From Pseudomonas monteilii (GTDB taxonomy: Bacteria > Pseudomonadota > Gammaproteobacteria > Pseudomonadales > Pseudomonadaceae), in contig CP013997.1 in the NCBI GenBank assembly GCA_001534745.1, forward strand, positions 1,178,001 through 1,242,000: a stretch of 64,000 bases of DNA, read 5' to 3'. This document shows, piece by piece, positions 26,433-35,531 of this stretch. The notes beneath the pieces are model-generated. The model was not told where the DNA came from. It was given only the letters and a program-made list of their open reading frames with translations, and did no database searches. Positions within the stretch are counted from its first letter, which is position 1; every line of letters begins with the position of its first letter. Made by a program: the position numbers and the translations under genes.

Positions 26433-26790
26433 GATGACCACCTGCTGCGAAGAGTGCCCGAAGCGCTCTGGAAAAGGGGTTCCGCCCGGGCTTGCCGGTT
26501 CGGCTTGTAAGGATTCCGAAAGGCAGGAGCAGGGCTTCGTTCAGGTGAGCGGTCGCTGGCCCCGATGAATGGCAGACGTGAAGGGCGTATGAAGAGAGGC
26601 AGGGCGCGGTGGGAGCCAATCGCCTGAGGGGGTGAGCCAGCGAACGCTGCGCAAGAACCACCGGCAAGTGACCGTTCGTCACCCCCGTGGACTTCTCCCG
26701 TCAGCGTTCAGGTCAATGCTTGCGAGGTATCCCTCCCTTACCTTTTCGACCCGCCAGCGTGCGGGTTTTTTTTGCCTGCGCGTTCGTCGC
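26433..26790. other. Gene-free region with candidate RNA
   Basis: No protein gene seen in 358 bases between two minus-strand genes. The right half contains a strong hairpin and a plus-strand terminator; see the ncRNA entry. The left half has nothing recognisable. Confidence 0.4.
26621..26773 (+). ncRNA. Candidate structured small RNA ending in a terminator
   Basis: GGGGGTGA (26628-26635) pairs with TCACCCCC (26679-26686), and CGAACG (26641-26646) pairs with CGTTCG (26673-26678), together forming a long interrupted stem. About 60 bases later ACCCGC CAGC GTGCGGGT is followed by eight Ts (26749-26773), a classic plus-strand intrinsic terminator. Both flanking protein genes run on the minus strand, so this terminator has no protein gene to serve. 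The 5' end and promoter are not defined, and I do not recognise a known RNA family. Confidence 0.35.
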
Positions 26791-27675
26791 TCACCGGGTG
26801 AACCACTCCTGTGCCCGCAGGAAGCACTGTTCGGCGATCGCCGAACGGGGGGCGCTGCGCCGTTGCAGCAGGCCCAAGGGGCTGTGGATGCTGGCATCGA
26901 CGATGGGCACGATGCGCAGGTGCTCGTTCAGGCGCTCCAGGCCGCACCCCAGGGGCATCACCGCGCAGCAGATCCCGGCCTCGATCGCCTGCAGCACGTG
27001 GAAGGTGGAGTCGCTTTCCAGCACCACCAGAGGGTGCAGGCCGCGGCTTCTGAAACTCAGGTCCAGCGACTGGCGGTAGTGCATGCCCTGGCTCAGCAGG
27101 CCCAGCGGCAACGGGTTCAGGTCTTCCCAGTGCAGGGTCGCCTGGTCGAACTGGAAATGCCGGGTATCGTGCAGCAGGCCCATGGTCGTCGTGCCCAGCT
27201 CGAGCACCTCGAAGAAACTCGTATCGACCTGATCCAGGTAGCACAGGCCCAGGTCGAGCTGGTTGCGGCTCAGGCCGTCGATGATCTGCTCGGAGCTGAG
27301 GGCCGACAGCTCGAAGCGCAGCTCGGGGTAGTGGTCGCGCAGGGGGCGCAGCAGGCTCATGCTGTCGAAGCTCGACAGCGGTACCGTGCCCAGGCGCAGG
27401 CGGCCGACCACCTGCCCACGGCAGCTGGCGGCCTCGGCCTGCAAGCCGTCATGGGCCGCCATCAGCGTGCGGGCCCAGGCCAGCACGCGCTCGCCGGCCT
27501 CGGTGAAGCCCTCGAAGCGCTGCCCCCGCTCGACCAGCACCAGGTCCAGTTCCTCTTCGAGATTGCGCAGGCGCATCGACAGGGTCGGCTGTGTGACGTG
27601 GCAAAGCGCGGCGGCCTGACCGAAGTGCCGGGTCTGGTCGAGGGCGATGAGGAACTTCAGTTGTTTGATGTCCAT
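26791..27675 (-). CDS. LysR-family transcriptional regulator
   Basis: A 294-residue LTTR. The HTH is MDIKQLKFLIALDQTRHFGQ followed by CHVTQPTLSMRLRNLEEEL; the effector domain carries the usual LRLGTVPLSS opening strand. No divergent target is adjacent: upstream, 63 bases away, is the 3' end of a bestrophin gene on the same strand. It may therefore be the last gene of a moaA-bestrophin-lysR run, or act elsewhere. Effector unknown. Confidence 0.88.
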   Translation of the reverse strand: MDIKQLKFLIALDQTRHFGQAAALCHVTQPTLSMRLRNLEEELDLVLVERGQRFEGFTEAGERVLAWARTLMAAHDGLQAEAASCRGQVVGRLRLGTVPLSSFDSMSLLRPLRDHYPELRFELSALSSEQIIDGLSRNQLDLGLCYLDQVDTSFFEVLELGTTTMGLLHDTRHFQFDQATLHWEDLNPLPLGLLSQGMHYRQSLDLSFRSRGLHPLVVLESDSTFHVLQAIEAGICCAVMPLGCGLERLNEHLRIVPIVDASIHSPLGLLQRRSAPRSAIAEQCFLRAQEWFTR

Positions 27676-27738
27676 GCCGGGGCCTGGTGAAGGAACGTGC
27701 GCCGACCATAACCAAGTCCATCGTGCCTGGCCAATGCT

Positions 27739-28638
27739 TTAGCTCAGCACGTGGCCGCGCGGCGTCAGGGGCTCGGGCAAGGGCGTCTGGCCCAGCGCCG
27801 CCAGGATGTCGCGCTCGAGGGTGCGCACTAGCGCGTCGGTCGCCAGGTCGTTCTCTTCGTGCCCGAACGGGTCCTCCAGCTCGTTGCCGATGGCGTCCAG
27901 GCCGAAGAAGGTGTAGCTCACCAGCAGGGTGAACACCGGCGCCAGCCACCCCAGCGGTTCGGCCAGCGCGAACGGCAGCAGCAGGCAGAAGATGTAGATG
28001 GTGCGGTGCAGCAGCAGGGTATAGGGGAAGGGCAGAGGGGTGTGCTTGAGGCGCTCGCAGGTGGCCTGGACTTCGCTCAAGCCCACCAGGCGTTGTTCGA
28101 GCAGGGTGTAGCGCCACTCGCTGATCTGCCCTTGTCGGGCCAACTGCGAGCACTGCTCACCGACGGTCTGCAGAATGCCGTCGCACAGGTTGTGGGGACT
28201 GGGCTGAGCCCAGGCGGGCAGCCAGGGTGCAGCGGCCTGTGCCGGCGCCTCGCCACGCAGCCCGGCGTTGAGCGCATGGGCGAAGCCGCACAGGCTGCGC
28301 AGCAGGTCGGCGCGTACATGGGGTTCGGCGATGATCACGCTTTCGCGCACGAACGAGCGCGTCTCGATCAGCAGTCGGCCCCAGGCCTTGCGGCCCTCCC
28401 ACCAGCGGTCGTAGCAGGCGGTATTGCGAAAGCTCATGAAGATCGACAGGGACAGGCCCAGCAGGGTGAACGGGGTAGCGCTGACGGGGTAGAACAGGGC
28501 GGGGTAACGCTGTTCGACCAGCACGATCAGCGCCGCCAGCAGCGTCACCAGCAGGCAGCGGCCGGCGATGCGCTTGACGATCGAGCCTTTCAGGGTGAAC
28601 AGCACACGCAGCAGGTTGACGCGCGGTGGAACGATCAT
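27739..28638 (-). CDS. Bestrophin-like inner-membrane channel (YneE/RFP-TM)
   Basis: A 299-residue bestrophin homologue. It begins with conserved basic and hydrophobic segments (RCLLVTLLAALIVLVEQRYP, then PFTLLGLSLSIFMSFRNTACYDRWWEGRKAWG, the family core), and ends with the second membrane pair and FFGLDAIGNELEDPFGHEENDL, matching the calcium-clasp region of eukaryotic bestrophins. Bacterial members form pentameric channels, cation-selective in Klebsiella. It lies 21 bases after moaA and is likely co-transcribed. Confidence 0.9.
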   Translation of the reverse strand: MIVPPRVNLLRVLFTLKGSIVKRIAGRCLLVTLLAALIVLVEQRYPALFYPVSATPFTLLGLSLSIFMSFRNTACYDRWWEGRKAWGRLLIETRSFVRESVIIAEPHVRADLLRSLCGFAHALNAGLRGEAPAQAAAPWLPAWAQPSPHNLCDGILQTVGEQCSQLARQGQISEWRYTLLEQRLVGLSEVQATCERLKHTPLPFPYTLLLHRTIYIFCLLLPFALAEPLGWLAPVFTLLVSYTFFGLDAIGNELEDPFGHEENDLATDALVRTLERDILAALGQTPLPEPLTPRGHVLS

Positions 28639-28659
28639 GGCACTCCAGAGGCGACGCGA

Positions 28660-29664
28660 TCAGCCGCCGGTCATGTTCATGAAGCGCAGGATCTGCACCT
28701 CGCCGCCGACCTCGAAGTGGTGCCGGTACGGCTTGAGCTGCACCGCCTTGCGGATGGCCTGCTCGAGGCGCTCGCTGTCGCCGGGATGCGCCCGCAGCAC
28801 CTGTTTGAGGTCGAGCGAGTGCTCGTTGCCCAGGCACAGCAGCAGGCGGCCTTCGACCGTCAAGCGCACGCGGTTGCAGGTGGCGCAGAAGTTGTGGCTG
28901 TGGGGCGAGATGAAGCCGACCCGCGTGTTCGGCGCCTCGGCCAGGCGCCAGTAGCGCGCCGGGCCCAGCGACGACTCGGCCGACTCGATCAGGGTGAAGT
29001 GCCGGGCCAGCTGCGCACGGACTTCGTCGCTGGAGCAGTAGGATTCGCCACGCTCGTGCTCGCTGATCACGCCCAGGGGCATCTCTTCGATGAAGGAGAT
29101 GTCCAGCTCGCGGTCGATGGCGAAGCGCACCAGGTCCACGATCTCATCGTCGTTGCGACCCTTGAGCACCACGCAGTTGAGCTTGGTGCGACGAAAGCCG
29201 GCGGCGCGGGCCGCATCGATGCCGTCGATGACCTGGTGCAGGTCGCCGGTGCGGGTCAAGGCACGGAAGCGCTCGGGATCGAGGCTGTCGAGGCTGATGT
29301 TCAGGCGCGTGACCCCGGCGTCGAACAGTGGCTGGGCCAGGCGACCGAGCTGCGAGCCGTTGCTGGTCAGGCACAGCTCACGCAGGCCTGGCAGGCTGGT
29401 GATGCGGCCGCACAGGTCGACGATGCCTTGGCGCACCAGCGGCTCGCCGCCGGTCAGGCGGATCTTGCGCGTGCCCAGCGCGACGAAGCGCTCGGCGACC
29501 TGATAAAGCTCTTCGAGGGTGAGGATGCGTTGTCGCGGCAGGAACTGCATGTCTTCGGCCATGCAGTAGACACAGCGAAAGTCACAGCGGTCAGTGACCG
29601 ACATGCGCAGGTAGTCGATTTTCCGGTCGTAACCGTCGATCAAGGGCGAGCTGTGCGATTCCAC
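28660..29664 (-). CDS. moaA: GTP 3',8-cyclase MoaA
   Basis: Radical SAM enzyme that, with MoaC, turns GTP into cyclic pyranopterin monophosphate, the first step of molybdenum cofactor synthesis. The 334-residue protein has the N-terminal cluster cysteines C27, C31, C34 (CDFRCVYC), the C-terminal cluster motif CATCNRVRL with a further Cys (LLLCLG), and the required Gly-Gly C-terminus (MTGG). No moaB, moaC, moaD or moaE is nearby, so this is either a detached moaA or one of two copies in the genome. Confidence 0.96.
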   Translation of the reverse strand: MESHSSPLIDGYDRKIDYLRMSVTDRCDFRCVYCMAEDMQFLPRQRILTLEELYQVAERFVALGTRKIRLTGGEPLVRQGIVDLCGRITSLPGLRELCLTSNGSQLGRLAQPLFDAGVTRLNISLDSLDPERFRALTRTGDLHQVIDGIDAARAAGFRRTKLNCVVLKGRNDDEIVDLVRFAIDRELDISFIEEMPLGVISEHERGESYCSSDEVRAQLARHFTLIESAESSLGPARYWRLAEAPNTRVGFISPHSHNFCATCNRVRLTVEGRLLLCLGNEHSLDLKQVLRAHPGDSERLEQAIRKAVQLKPYRHHFEVGGEVQILRFMNMTGG

Positions 29665-29794
29665 GTCTATGCCTGAGTGCTGGGGCGCCTGGCGCCATGT
29701 CTGAAAACCAACCTATCGCCGGTACGGGGGTGCGTCAAATTGCTTTTGCCGACCGGCCGATCAGCCTGCTCTATCACGGCATCCGCGCATCGCG

Positions 29795-30253
29795 TCAGCG
29801 TCGCACGGGCAGCGCCGTGGTGAACTTCATCTGTTCCATGGCGAAGCACGACGTGATGTTGGACAACCCATCGGTGTGGGTGATCAGTTTCTTGTAGAAG
29901 CGATCGTAGGCGGCCACGTCGGCGACCACCACGCGCAGCAGGTAGTCCCAGTCGCCGGCCATGCGGTAGCACTCCATGACCTCTTCGTAGGCGGTCACCG
30001 TCTCGGCGAAATGCGCCAGCCATTCGCTGTCGTGGCGCTGGGTCTTGAGCTGCAGGAACACGGTCAGGCCCAGGTTGAGCAGGGCCGGGTCGAGCAGGGC
30101 GACGCGCTGGCGGATGTAGCCGTCTTCCTCGAGGCGCTTGACCCGTTTCCAGCAGGGGGTGGTCGACAGGTTGACCGCCTCGGCCAGGTCCTTGATCGAC
30201 ATCGAAGCGTCGCGTTGCAGCAGGGTGAGGATGTGCTGGTCGTAGCTGTCCAT
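29795..30253 (-). CDS. Lrp/AsnC-family regulator
   Basis: A 152-residue feast/famine regulator with an N-terminal HTH (DQHILTLLQRDASMSIKDLAEAVNLSTTPCWKRVKRLEE) and a C-terminal RAM domain ending FAMEQMKFTTALP. It is divergent from the PLP sulfur-amino-acid enzyme gene (about 160 bases between starts). In this family that usually means control of the neighbour, with an amino acid as effector. Confidence 0.92.
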   Translation of the reverse strand: MDSYDQHILTLLQRDASMSIKDLAEAVNLSTTPCWKRVKRLEEDGYIRQRVALLDPALLNLGLTVFLQLKTQRHDSEWLAHFAETVTAYEEVMECYRMAGDWDYLLRVVVADVAAYDRFYKKLITHTDGLSNITSCFAMEQMKFTTALPVRR

Positions 30254-30411
30254 GGGGTCGGCGGCAGGGTCGCTGAAGAAGGGAGGGTGTCGAGCCTAGC
30301 CAAATGTCACCGGGGCGACCAGCGGTTTCCGCGAGCGGGCCTGCGCCTCACACTGGCCGTCGAATATGCCATAGTGAATCCCTTCACCGCCGACCCGCCA
30401 CAGGCCCGACC

Positions 30412-31587
30412 ATGTCCGACAAGCCCCGTCACTTCGCCACCCGCACGCTGCACGCCGGCGATCCGCACTGCGCCGCCGACAACGCCATCGTCCCGCCCAT
30501 CGTCACGGCCAGCTCGTTCACCAAGCGCAGCCTCGACGAACACCCCGACTACGCCTACAGCCGCGTGCGCAACCCGACCCGCGACGCCTATGAAAGCTGC
30601 GTAGCGGCCCTGGAGGAGGGTGCTGGCGCGGTGGCCTGCGCCTCGGGCGTGAACGCCACGGCCACGGTGCTCGAGCTGTTGCCGAAGGACGCTCACGTCA
30701 TCGTCATGCGTGGCGTCTATGGCGGCACCTTCCGCCTGATGGAAGACTACCGCGCCCACACCAGCGGCCTGACCACCAGCTACATCGACCTCAACGACCT
30801 GCAGGCCGTGGCGGCGGCGATCCGGCCGAACACCCGGCTGATCTGGATCGAGTCGCCGACCAACCCGCTGCTGCAATTGGTCGACATCCGGGCGCTGTGC
30901 GACCTGGCGCGTGCCCGAGGCGTGCTGACCTGTATCGACAACACCTTCTGCTCGCCCTGGAACCAGCAGCCGATTCGCCTGGGCGTGGACCTGGTCATGC
31001 ATTCGGCGAGCAAGTACATCGGCGGTCACTCCGACCTGATCGGCGGCCTGGTGGTGGCCGCGGATGACACGCTGCTGGCCCGGCTGCGCAAGATCAGCAT
31101 GGCCGTCGGCGCGATCCAGGGCCCCTTCGATTGCTACCTGGCCCTGCGCGGTCTGAAGACCCTCGACGTCCGCCTGGAACGCCAGTGCGCCAATGCCCTG
31201 AAGGTGGCGCAGTTCCTCGAGGCGCATCCCCAGGTCGAGCAGGTGTTCTACCCCGGCTTGCCGAGCCACCCCCAGCACGCCCTCTGCCAACGGCAGATGC
31301 GCGCTGGCGGCGCGGTGGTGGCGCTGCGGGTCAAGGGTGGCCGCGCCGGCGCCGAACAGGTGGTCCGGCGGCTGTCGATCTTCGTGCTGGCCGACTCCCT
31401 CGGCGGCGTCGAAAGCATGGTCAACCATGCCTGGACCATGTCCCACAATTCCCTGAGCCCCGAACAGAAACAGCAGATGGGGATCGGCGAAAACCTGCTG
31501 CGCCTGTCGGTCGGCGTGGAGGACGCCCGTGACCTGATCGACGACCTGGACCAGGCCCTGGCGGCCGTCGACGTCCAGCCTGCCTGA
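30412..31587 (+). CDS. PLP-dependent trans-sulfuration enzyme (cystathionine gamma-synthase/lyase family)
   Basis: A 391-residue Cys/Met-metabolism PLP enzyme. The internal aldimine lysine is K201 ([11 protein letters not shown]), with DNTFCSPW at 176-183 and the C-terminal SLGGVESM and [10 protein letters not shown] signatures. The family includes cystathionine gamma-synthase, gamma- and beta-lyases and methionine gamma-lyase; sequence alone does not separate them here. ATG 30412 is chosen because the upstream extension has no family similarity. It is divergent from an Lrp regulator and 34 bases before pxpA. Confidence 0.88.
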   Translation: MSDKPRHFATRTLHAGDPHCAADNAIVPPIVTASSFTKRSLDEHPDYAYSRVRNPTRDAYESCVAALEEGAGAVACASGVNATATVLELLPKDAHVIVMRGVYGGTFRLMEDYRAHTSGLTTSYIDLNDLQAVAAAIRPNTRLIWIESPTNPLLQLVDIRALCDLARARGVLTCIDNTFCSPWNQQPIRLGVDLVMHSASKYIGGHSDLIGGLVVAADDTLLARLRKISMAVGAIQGPFDCYLALRGLKTLDVRLERQCANALKVAQFLEAHPQVEQVFYPGLPSHPQHALCQRQMRAGGAVVALRVKGGRAGAEQVVRRLSIFVLADSLGGVESMVNHAWTMSHNSLSPEQKQQMGIGENLLRLSVGVEDARDLIDDLDQALAAVDVQPA

Positions 31588-31621
31588 CGACTGTCCACCG
31601 CACGTGACCAAGGAGCCAACG

Positions 31622-32374
31622 GTGCCACGACTGCTACTGAACTGCGACATGGGCGAAAGCTTCGGCGCCTGGCACATGGGCCTGGATGCCGAGGTCATGC
31701 CCTACATCGATTGCGCCAACATCGCCTGCGGCTACCACGCCGGTGACCCGAGCGTCATGCGCCGCACCGTGGCCCTGGCGCTGGCCCACGGGGTGACCAT
31801 CGGCGCGCACCCGGCCTACCCGGACCTGGTCGGCTTCGGCCGTCGCAGCCTGGCCTGCGACCCCGACGAGTTGCGCGATCTGCTGCACTACCAGATCGGT
31901 GCGCTCGACGGTATCTGCAAGGCGGTCGGCACCCGCGTGGCCTACGTCAAGCCCCATGGCGCGCTGTACAACGACATGATGGCCAACCCCAAGACCCTGC
32001 GCGTGGTCATGCAGGCCGTGGGCGCCTATGACCGCGACCTGCCGCTGATGCTGATGGCCACCGCCGACGACCGCTGCGCCCAGGCGCTGGGCGGCGAGCT
32101 GGGCATGACCCTGTGGTTCGAGGCGTTCGCCGACCGTGCCTATACCGCCAGCGGGCACCTGCGCTCGCGCCGCTTGCCGGGCGCGGTGCACCACGATCCG
32201 GCCCAGGTCGTTGAACAGGCCGTGCGCCTGGCCCGTGGCCACTGCCTGGAGGCCGACGATGGCAGCGCCTTGCACCTGGCTGCCCGTACCCTGTGCGTGC
32301 ATGGCGACAATGCCGGCTCCGTGGCCGCGGTGCGGCAGATCCGTGAAGCGCTCGATGCGCTGGAGCAAGCATGA
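31622..32374 (+). CDS. pxpA: 5-oxoprolinase subunit PxpA (LamB/YcsF family)
   Basis: Subunit A of the ATP-dependent prokaryotic 5-oxoprolinase, which opens 5-oxoproline (pyroglutamate) to glutamate. The 250-residue protein has the family N-terminus [17 protein letters not shown], the metal-site region [12 protein letters not shown] and the block [11 protein letters not shown]. Start is GTG at 31622, preceded at 6 bases by a full AAGGAG ribosome site (31610-31615); the GTG at 31604 lies before that site. The stop overlaps the pxpB start (ATGA). Confidence 0.95.
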   Translation: MPRLLLNCDMGESFGAWHMGLDAEVMPYIDCANIACGYHAGDPSVMRRTVALALAHGVTIGAHPAYPDLVGFGRRSLACDPDELRDLLHYQIGALDGICKAVGTRVAYVKPHGALYNDMMANPKTLRVVMQAVGAYDRDLPLMLMATADDRCAQALGGELGMTLWFEAFADRAYTASGHLRSRRLPGAVHHDPAQVVEQAVRLARGHCLEADDGSALHLAARTLCVHGDNAGSVAAVRQIREALDALEQA

Positions 32375-33066
32375 CCCCGCGCCTGGAAGTGGTCGCGGTC
32401 GATACCTTCATGGTGCGCCTGTTCGAGCGCATCGACCCGGACAACATGCCCTGGCTGCTGGCCGCCACGCGTTGCGTGTCCACGGCCCTGGCCGGACACG
32501 TGATCGACTTGGTGCCGTCTTATACCACCCTCATGATCCAGACCGACCTGCCACCCCTCGAAGCGCGTCGCCTGATTGAGCAGGCACTGCGCGACGTACG
32601 GCCGAGCGATCAGATGGAGGGGCAGAGGCATGAGATTCCCGTCTGGTACGACCCCCAGGTCGGCCCTGAGCTGGACCTGATCGCTAGGCGCGCCGGCCTG
32701 TCCCGCGAGGCAGTGATCGCCCTGCACAGCGGCACCGACTATCCGGTGTTCGCCCTGGGCTTCGCGCCGGGCTTCGGCTTCATGGGCCTGGTCGATGAGC
32801 GCCTGGCCAGCCCACGGCTGCCGACGCCGCGTCAGCGGGTAGCTGCCGGCAGCGTCGGCATTGCCGAGCGCCAGACCGCCGCCTACCCGGCCGTGTCACC
32901 AGGGGGCTGGAACCTCATCGGGCGCACGCCGGTGACGCTGTTCGACCGCCACCGCGAGGGCTACAGCCTGTTGCAGCCGGGCGATCGCGTGCGTTTCGTC
33001 GCCATCGACCAGGCCCGGTTCCTGGCGCTGGGCGGCGATGACACCCCCTTGGAGACCCGACCATGA
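32371..33066 (+). CDS. pxpB: 5-oxoprolinase subunit PxpB (KipI family)
   Basis: Subunit B (KipI-like, cyclophilin fold) of the 5-oxoprolinase complex, 231 residues. The conserved core [20 protein letters not shown] and the segment [28 protein letters not shown] identify the family; both lie in the carboxylate-binding part. It overlaps pxpA at its start and pxpC at its end by four bases each, indicating tight translational coupling of the three subunits. Confidence 0.95.
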   Translation: MTPRLEVVAVDTFMVRLFERIDPDNMPWLLAATRCVSTALAGHVIDLVPSYTTLMIQTDLPPLEARRLIEQALRDVRPSDQMEGQRHEIPVWYDPQVGPELDLIARRAGLSREAVIALHSGTDYPVFALGFAPGFGFMGLVDERLASPRLPTPRQRVAAGSVGIAERQTAAYPAVSPGGWNLIGRTPVTLFDRHREGYSLLQPGDRVRFVAIDQARFLALGGDDTPLETRP

Positions 33067-33989
33067 GCCGCTTGCACATCGAGGCCAGCACCGCCTTGTG
33101 CCAACTGCAGGATGGCGGCCGATTCGGCGTCCGCCACCTGGGCGTTACCCAGGGCGGCGCGCTGGACTGGGTCGCCTTGCGCTGGGCCAACTGGCTGCTC
33201 GGCAACCCCCTCAATGCCACGGTGGTAGAAGTGACGCTGGGTGGTTTCTGCGTCGTGGCCGAAGCCTCGTGCAGCTTGGCGCTGGCCGGTGCCGACCTGG
33301 GCGCCTGCGTCGACGGCCAGCCCATTGCCCCTTGGTCCAGCTTCACCCTGTCTGCTGGGCAGCGCTTGACCCTGACGCAGCCGCGCCAGGGCGCCCGCGC
33401 GTACCTGGCGGGCAAGGGCGGCTTTCAGGCGCCCTCGGTGCTGGGCAGTGCTTCCACGGTGGTACGCGAGGCACTGGGTGGGCTCGACGGCCAGGGCCAG
33501 GCCCTGAGCCAGGGGCAGGTGCTGCAGTGCGAGACGGGACCTGCTGTCCGCCAGGCGGTGCCAGCGGCCTGGCGTCCCACGCTCTCCGAGTATCCCGTGC
33601 TCGATGTGGTGATGGGCGCACAACTGGGGGCCTTCAGCGGGACCAGTGTGTTCGAGGCCTTCAACGCGACCTGGACGCTCGACACCCGCGCCGACCGCAT
33701 GGGCGTGCGCCTGCTCGGGCCGGCGCTGGTCTACCAGGGCGAGCCGATGATTTCCGAGGGCATTCCGCTCGGGGCGGTGCAGGTGCCGCCGGACGGGCAG
33801 CCGATCGTGCTGCTCAACGATCGACAGACCATCGGCGGCTACCCGCGCCTGGGTGCCCTGACGCCCCTGGCGCTGGCCCGCTTGGCGCAGTGCCTGCCGG
33901 GCGAGCCGGTGAGGTTCAGGGCCGTGGTGCAGATACAGGCCTGGGAGCAGCAACAGGCGTACGTGCGGCGGTGGCAAGAGGCGCAGTAG
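33063..33989 (+). CDS. pxpC: 5-oxoprolinase subunit PxpC (KipA family)
   Basis: Subunit C (biotin-dependent carboxyltransferase-like/KipA) of the 5-oxoprolinase, 308 residues. Family signatures include LQDGGRFGVRHLGVTQGG near the N-terminus, RAYLAGKGGF in the middle and NDRQTIGGYPRLG near the end. Last gene of the CGS-like/pxpABC run; downstream is a REP block, typical after a transcription unit. Confidence 0.95.
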   Translation: MSRLHIEASTALCQLQDGGRFGVRHLGVTQGGALDWVALRWANWLLGNPLNATVVEVTLGGFCVVAEASCSLALAGADLGACVDGQPIAPWSSFTLSAGQRLTLTQPRQGARAYLAGKGGFQAPSVLGSASTVVREALGGLDGQGQALSQGQVLQCETGPAVRQAVPAAWRPTLSEYPVLDVVMGAQLGAFSGTSVFEAFNATWTLDTRADRMGVRLLGPALVYQGEPMISEGIPLGAVQVPPDGQPIVLLNDRQTIGGYPRLGALTPLALARLAQCLPGEPVRFRAVVQIQAWEQQQAYVRRWQEAQ

Positions 33990-34340
33990 GCAGGGCAGGG
34001 CGTCGCGGGATTTACGGCCCCTGCGGGCCCGATCGCGGGCAAGCCCGCTCCCACACAGACAAGCGACATCCTGATGAACACGCAGGGAGGCGATCCCTGC
34101 AGCGTCAGCGCTGCGGTCGACCTGTGAAAGAGTCTATGGTTTTGCCAAGTGCCAATGTGGGCCCTGACGGACCCAATTGTGGCCGGCGCCCTGGCAGGGG
34201 CCGCTACCCTGTAGTTACATCACAGTGGTACAAGTGATCGCGGTACTGTGGGAGCGGGCTTGCCCGCGATCGGGCCCGCAGGGGCCGCAGACCCGTCGGC
34301 CGACCCAATCGCTCGACGGCATACGCGCCTGTGCCCCACG
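33990..34340. repeat. REP-rich intergenic block
   Basis: No gene apparent. A REP unit with ATCGCGGGCAAGCCCGCTCC lies at about 34031-34052, another TGTGGGAGCGGGCTTGCCCG at about 34248-34267. Between them 34120-34214 repeats, with a few differences, the unit found at 9114-9218. Confidence 0.75.
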
Positions 34341-35519
34341 CTACTTGGCCAAGTAGCGCATCGCATCCTCCAGCCCCTGCAGGCTCAACGGATACATCCG
34401 CTCGCCTATCACCTCGCGTACCAGTGCATTCGACGCGCTGTAGCCCCAGGTCTCCCGCGGGTAGGGATTGATCCACACCAGCTTGCCGAACCGCTCGACG
34501 AACCGCCGCAGCCAGACATGCCCGGCTTCCTCGTTCCAGTGCTCGACACTGCCGCCCGGTTGGGTGATCTCGTAGGGCGCCATCGAGGCATCGCCGACGA
34601 ACACCACCTTGTAGTCCTCCCCATAGGTGTGCAGCAGATCGAAGGTCGACACCCGCTCGACATCACGCCGCAGGTTGTCCTTCCACAGCGTCTCGTAGAC
34701 GCAGTTGTGAAAGTAATAGGACTCCAGGTGCTTGAACTCGCTCCGGCACGCCGAGAACAGCTCTTCGCAGACCCGCACATGGGCGTCCATCGAGCCGCCG
34801 ATGTCGAACAGCAGCAACAGCTTCACCGTGTTGCGCCGCTCGGGGCGCATCTGGATGTTCAGCAGGCCGGCGTCGCGGGCGGTCTGGTCGATGGTGCCGT
34901 CAATGTCCAGCTCCTCGGCCGCGCCGTCACGGGCGAACTGGCGCAGGCGTCGCAGGGCCAGCTTGATCGTGCGCGTGCCCAGCTCGACCTGGGCGTCGAG
35001 GTTGCGGTATTCGCGCTGCTCCCAGACCTTCACCGCCTTGCCCTGCCGTTGGCCGGCATCGCCCACGCGAATGCCTTCAGGGTTGTAGCCGCCCGAACCG
35101 AACGGGCTGGTGCCACCCGTGCCGATCCACTTATTGCCGCCGGCGTGACGTGTCTTCTGTTCATCCAGGCGCTGCTTGAACGCTTCGATCAAGGCGTCCA
35201 GACCGCCCAGCGACTGGATCTGCTCGCGCTCCTCGGGGCTGAGCGAGCGCTCGAACGTCTTGCGCAGCCATTCGTCCGGAATGAGCGCTTCCAGGTGCTC
35301 GTCGAGCCGCTCCAGGCCATGGAAGTAGGCCGCGAATGCCCGGTCGAACTTGTCGAAATGCCGCTCGTCCTTGACCAGGATCGTGCGCGCCAGGAAATAG
35401 AATGCGTCCATGTCGGCGAACGCCACGTGCCGTTGCAGCGCTGCCATCAGGTCGAGCAGTTCGCGCAGCGAGACCGGCACCTTGGCCGCGCGCAGTTCGT
35501 TGAACAGGTTGAGCAGCAT
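34341..35519 (-). CDS. VWA domain-containing CoxE-like protein
   Basis: A 392-residue protein with an alpha-helical N-terminal half and a C-terminal von Willebrand factor A domain. The metal-ion site is FDIGGSMD (DxGxS, a variant common in the CoxE group), followed by later threonine and aspartate positions. These proteins act with MoxR-type AAA+ ATPases as chaperone pairs that insert metals or remodel protein complexes. The MoxR gene lies 12 bases upstream on the same strand, so the two form an operon. The client is not encoded nearby. Confidence 0.88.
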   Translation of the reverse strand: MLLNLFNELRAAKVPVSLRELLDLMAALQRHVAFADMDAFYFLARTILVKDERHFDKFDRAFAAYFHGLERLDEHLEALIPDEWLRKTFERSLSPEEREQIQSLGGLDALIEAFKQRLDEQKTRHAGGNKWIGTGGTSPFGSGGYNPEGIRVGDAGQRQGKAVKVWEQREYRNLDAQVELGTRTIKLALRRLRQFARDGAAEELDIDGTIDQTARDAGLLNIQMRPERRNTVKLLLLFDIGGSMDAHVRVCEELFSACRSEFKHLESYYFHNCVYETLWKDNLRRDVERVSTFDLLHTYGEDYKVVFVGDASMAPYEITQPGGSVEHWNEEAGHVWLRRFVERFGKLVWINPYPRETWGYSASNALVREVIGERMYPLSLQGLEDAMRYLAK

Positions 35520-35531
35520 GGTCAGCTCCCG

